From Bacteroidales bacterium UBA4353 (GTDB taxonomy: Bacteria > Bacteroidota > Bacteroidia > Bacteroidales > Paludibacteraceae), in contig DGSV01000070.1 of NCBI GenBank assembly GCA_002394025.1, positions 1-15,761 of the forward strand: a stretch of 15,761 nucleotides of DNA, given 5' to 3'. A program made the position numbers and the translations under genes. Each line of letters begins with the position of its first letter. The first letter of the stretch is position 1. The notes under the pieces were generated by a model that saw only the letters and a list, made by a program, of their open reading frames with translations, was not told the DNA's origin and did not search any database. Shown piece by piece: positions 14,561 to 15,761 of this stretch.

Positions 14561-14591
14561 CTGGATTTTCCGGGTTTTCTAGATTTTCTCG
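14561..14591. repeat. Degenerate CTAG 9-bp repeat at the rsmE stop codon
   Basis: Four units at exact 9-bp spacing: CTGG (14561), CCGG (14570), CTAG (14579) and CTCG (14588), with GATTTT-type spacers. This is the same unit as in the longer arrays but decayed at three positions. The CTAG at 14579 contains the TAG stop codon of rsmE (minus strand), so the repeat reaches into the end of that gene. Confidence 0.8.
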
Positions 14592-15292
14592 TTGTTTATC
14601 AAATTCACGAGGGCTATTGTGTGACATGCCGCTATTGCCGCCGTTTCAGTTCGTAATCGTTCATTGCCGAGTGCTACGGGCAGAAATCCGTGTTCGAGTG
14701 CTTGCTGAACTTCCTGTTGCGAGAAATCACCTTCGGGACCTATCATCACTACTGTTTCTGTCAAGGGGCGTGCCAAATTCACAAGTTGTTGCTTGTCAGT
14801 TTCATAGCAGTGTGCTATGAAACGCTGACTTTCTGTGGTTTGCGCTAAAAAGTCCTCGTAGCGCGTCATAGCGTTAAGAGTGGGAAATGAGGCTTTGAGC
14901 GACTGCTTGCATGCCGCGACGATGATATTTTGTAATCTATCGATTTTGAGTTCTTTGCGTTCGCTATAGCGGCAGAGTAGCGGAGTTATGCTGTCCACTC
15001 CTATCTCGGTACATTTTTCGACTGCCCATTCCATACGCTCAATATTCTTGGTTGGTGCTATAGCTATGTGTGTCTTGTAGTGTCGTGGACGCTGAACGAT
15101 TTTTTTCGTGATTTCGAACTGGCACGCTTTCGGGTGTGGCAGTGTGACTAATGCTTCATAGGTGTTGCCGCGACCGTCGGTGAGTAGCAGAGGGTCGCCT
15201 TCGCGCAGTCGCAGCACACGAACAGCATGAGCCGACTCTGTGGCGCTCAATACGGGCTCTGTATCTATGTCAGGGGCGTAGAAGAGGTACAT
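14579..15292 (-). CDS. rsmE: 16S rRNA m3U1498 methyltransferase RsmE
   Basis: A 237-residue SPOUT methyltransferase that methylates N3 of U1498 in 16S rRNA, using S-adenosylmethionine. An N-terminal PUA-like part (1-70) includes HAVRVLRLREGDPLLLTDG. The catalytic domain has PTKNIERMEWAVEKCTEIGV (80-99), the helix ACKQSLKASFP, and the knot motifs IGPEGDFS (184-191) and LGNERLRTETA (208-218). Length is near the family norm of about 240. The start ATG is at 15292. Its stop TAG falls in a repeat unit, giving the C-terminal NNEKI. It lies downstream of prfA across a 236-nt AT-rich gap. Confidence 0.95.
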   Translation of the reverse strand: MYLFYAPDIDTEPVLSATESAHAVRVLRLREGDPLLLTDGRGNTYEALVTLPHPKACQFEITKKIVQRPRHYKTHIAIAPTKNIERMEWAVEKCTEIGVDSITPLLCRYSERKELKIDRLQNIIVAACKQSLKASFPTLNAMTRYEDFLAQTTESQRFIAHCYETDKQQLVNLARPLTETVVMIGPEGDFSQQEVQQALEHGFLPVALGNERLRTETAAIAACHTIALVNLINNEKI

Positions 15293-15528
15293 GAAGCAGT
15301 TTATTTAATTATTTGGTTATTTGGATATTTTATTATTAAATTTACTATTGGACAATTTGCTATTGACAATTTATTGTGTAATTTTGATATTTAATTATTT
15401 GCCCTATTTGCCCCATTTGCCATGTCTGCCCAATTGTCGTGTGACATGTCCCTGAAATTGCACATATCACCAGACCGCAAAATTTAATAACCAAATAATT
15501 AAATAATTAAATAATTAAATCAATTGTC
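15293..15528. repeat. AT-rich gap with a long inverted repeat and short direct repeats
   Basis: No gene is seen here. A 21-bp perfect inverted repeat joins 15301-15321 (TTATTTAATTATTTGG...) with 15486-15506, about 164 nt apart, so the region could fold into one long stem. The second arm continues as AATTAAAT units (15497-15520). Between the arms lie GACAATTT copies (15351, 15365), a TTTGCC(C) series at 15398-15422 and two copies of CAATTGTC (15430, 15521). Confidence 0.8.
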
Positions 15529-15761
15529 TTACTTATTTTCGTTGGCCTTGAGGCGTTCGGCATTTTCAGCCACAATGAGGTGGTCAATGACGTCCTGTAT
15601 ATTGCCGTCCATGAAGTTCTGTAGGTTGTAAATGGTATATCCTATGCGATGGTCTGTTATGCGCCCTTGCGGGTAGTTATAGGTCCTTATTTTGGCAGAC
15701 CTGTCACCCGTGGACACCATTGTTTTGCGTCGTTGGGCAATGTCGTCGATATATTTCTGGT
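15529..15761 (-). CDS. prfA: Peptide chain release factor 1, C-terminal end (partial)
   Basis: The last 76 or so codons of RF1, which recognises UAA and UAG and releases the finished protein; the gene runs off the window edge. Diagnostic residues are [29 protein letters not shown], the region after the GGQ domain in RF1; RF2 has a different sequence here. The visible part opens with [14 protein letters not shown] from the frame entering at the edge, so the ATG at 15720 is internal. The C-terminal [12 protein letters not shown] fits a normal end. Confidence 0.92.
   Translation of the reverse strand, partial: QKYIDDIAQRRKTMVSTGDRSAKIRTYNYPQGRITDHRIGYTIYNLQNFMDGNIQDVIDHLIVAENAERLKANENK

Noticed and set aside
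15301..15506. Insertion sequence with terminal inverted repeats
   Set aside because: No transposase is encoded between the arms, the arms are low-complexity AT-rich, and no target duplication was seen; kept only as a finding on structure.

Overview
The window reads as a chromosomal segment of a Bacteroidales (Bacteroidota) genome. The support is Bacteroidota-style -7 promoter boxes (TAnnTTTG), weak or absent Shine-Dalgarno sequences, a BspA-like leucine-rich-repeat protein with a type IX secretion-like C-terminus, lipoproteins with classical lipoboxes, and the sequence style of FtsE, RsmE and RF1. I cannot place it to family from sequence alone.

Layout. Bases 1-216 hold the end of an rRNA operon: a spacer, a 5S rRNA on the + strand and a strong terminator. 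Next is a block of short tandem repeats (about 221-347), then a minus-strand group: a small lipoprotein (435-989), a BspA-like LRR protein (1002-2423) and an FtsE-type ATPase (2479-3138). A divergent promoter region (3139-3253) separates these from a plus-strand lipocalin-like lipoprotein (3254-3619).

Bases 3754-10989 carry one tightly packed plus-strand operon. It starts with a 613-residue protein with a TerD-like C-terminal region. Seven lipid/polyene genes follow: an LpxL-type acyltransferase, a hotdog dehydratase, a ketosynthase, a ketosynthase-like protein without a catalytic cysteine, an acyl carrier protein, a second ketosynthase fused to a ketosynthase-like domain, and a LolA-like periplasmic carrier. 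This gene content matches the aryl-polyene/flexirubin-type class of envelope pigment clusters. It is a reduced set: no ketoreductase, starter-unit enzyme, thioesterase or MMPL exporter lies between the flanking genes. The likely product is a polyunsaturated or aryl-polyene acyl chain, built on the ACP, transferred to a lipid at the inner membrane and moved towards the outer membrane. That is inference from gene content.

The rest of the window is on the minus strand: a TraB/GumN-family protein whose two histidine motifs are degenerate (11029-11910), a long TPR protein (12166-14145), an acidic small protein (14153-14542), rsmE (14579-15292) and the 3' end of prfA (15529-15761, cut by the window edge). 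Most gaps between these minus-strand genes are filled by short tandem repeats. The main type is a 9-bp repeat built on CTAG with T-tracts. It recurs at three places and once supplies the stop codon of rsmE. These arrays and the compact polyene-like operon are the two most unusual features here.
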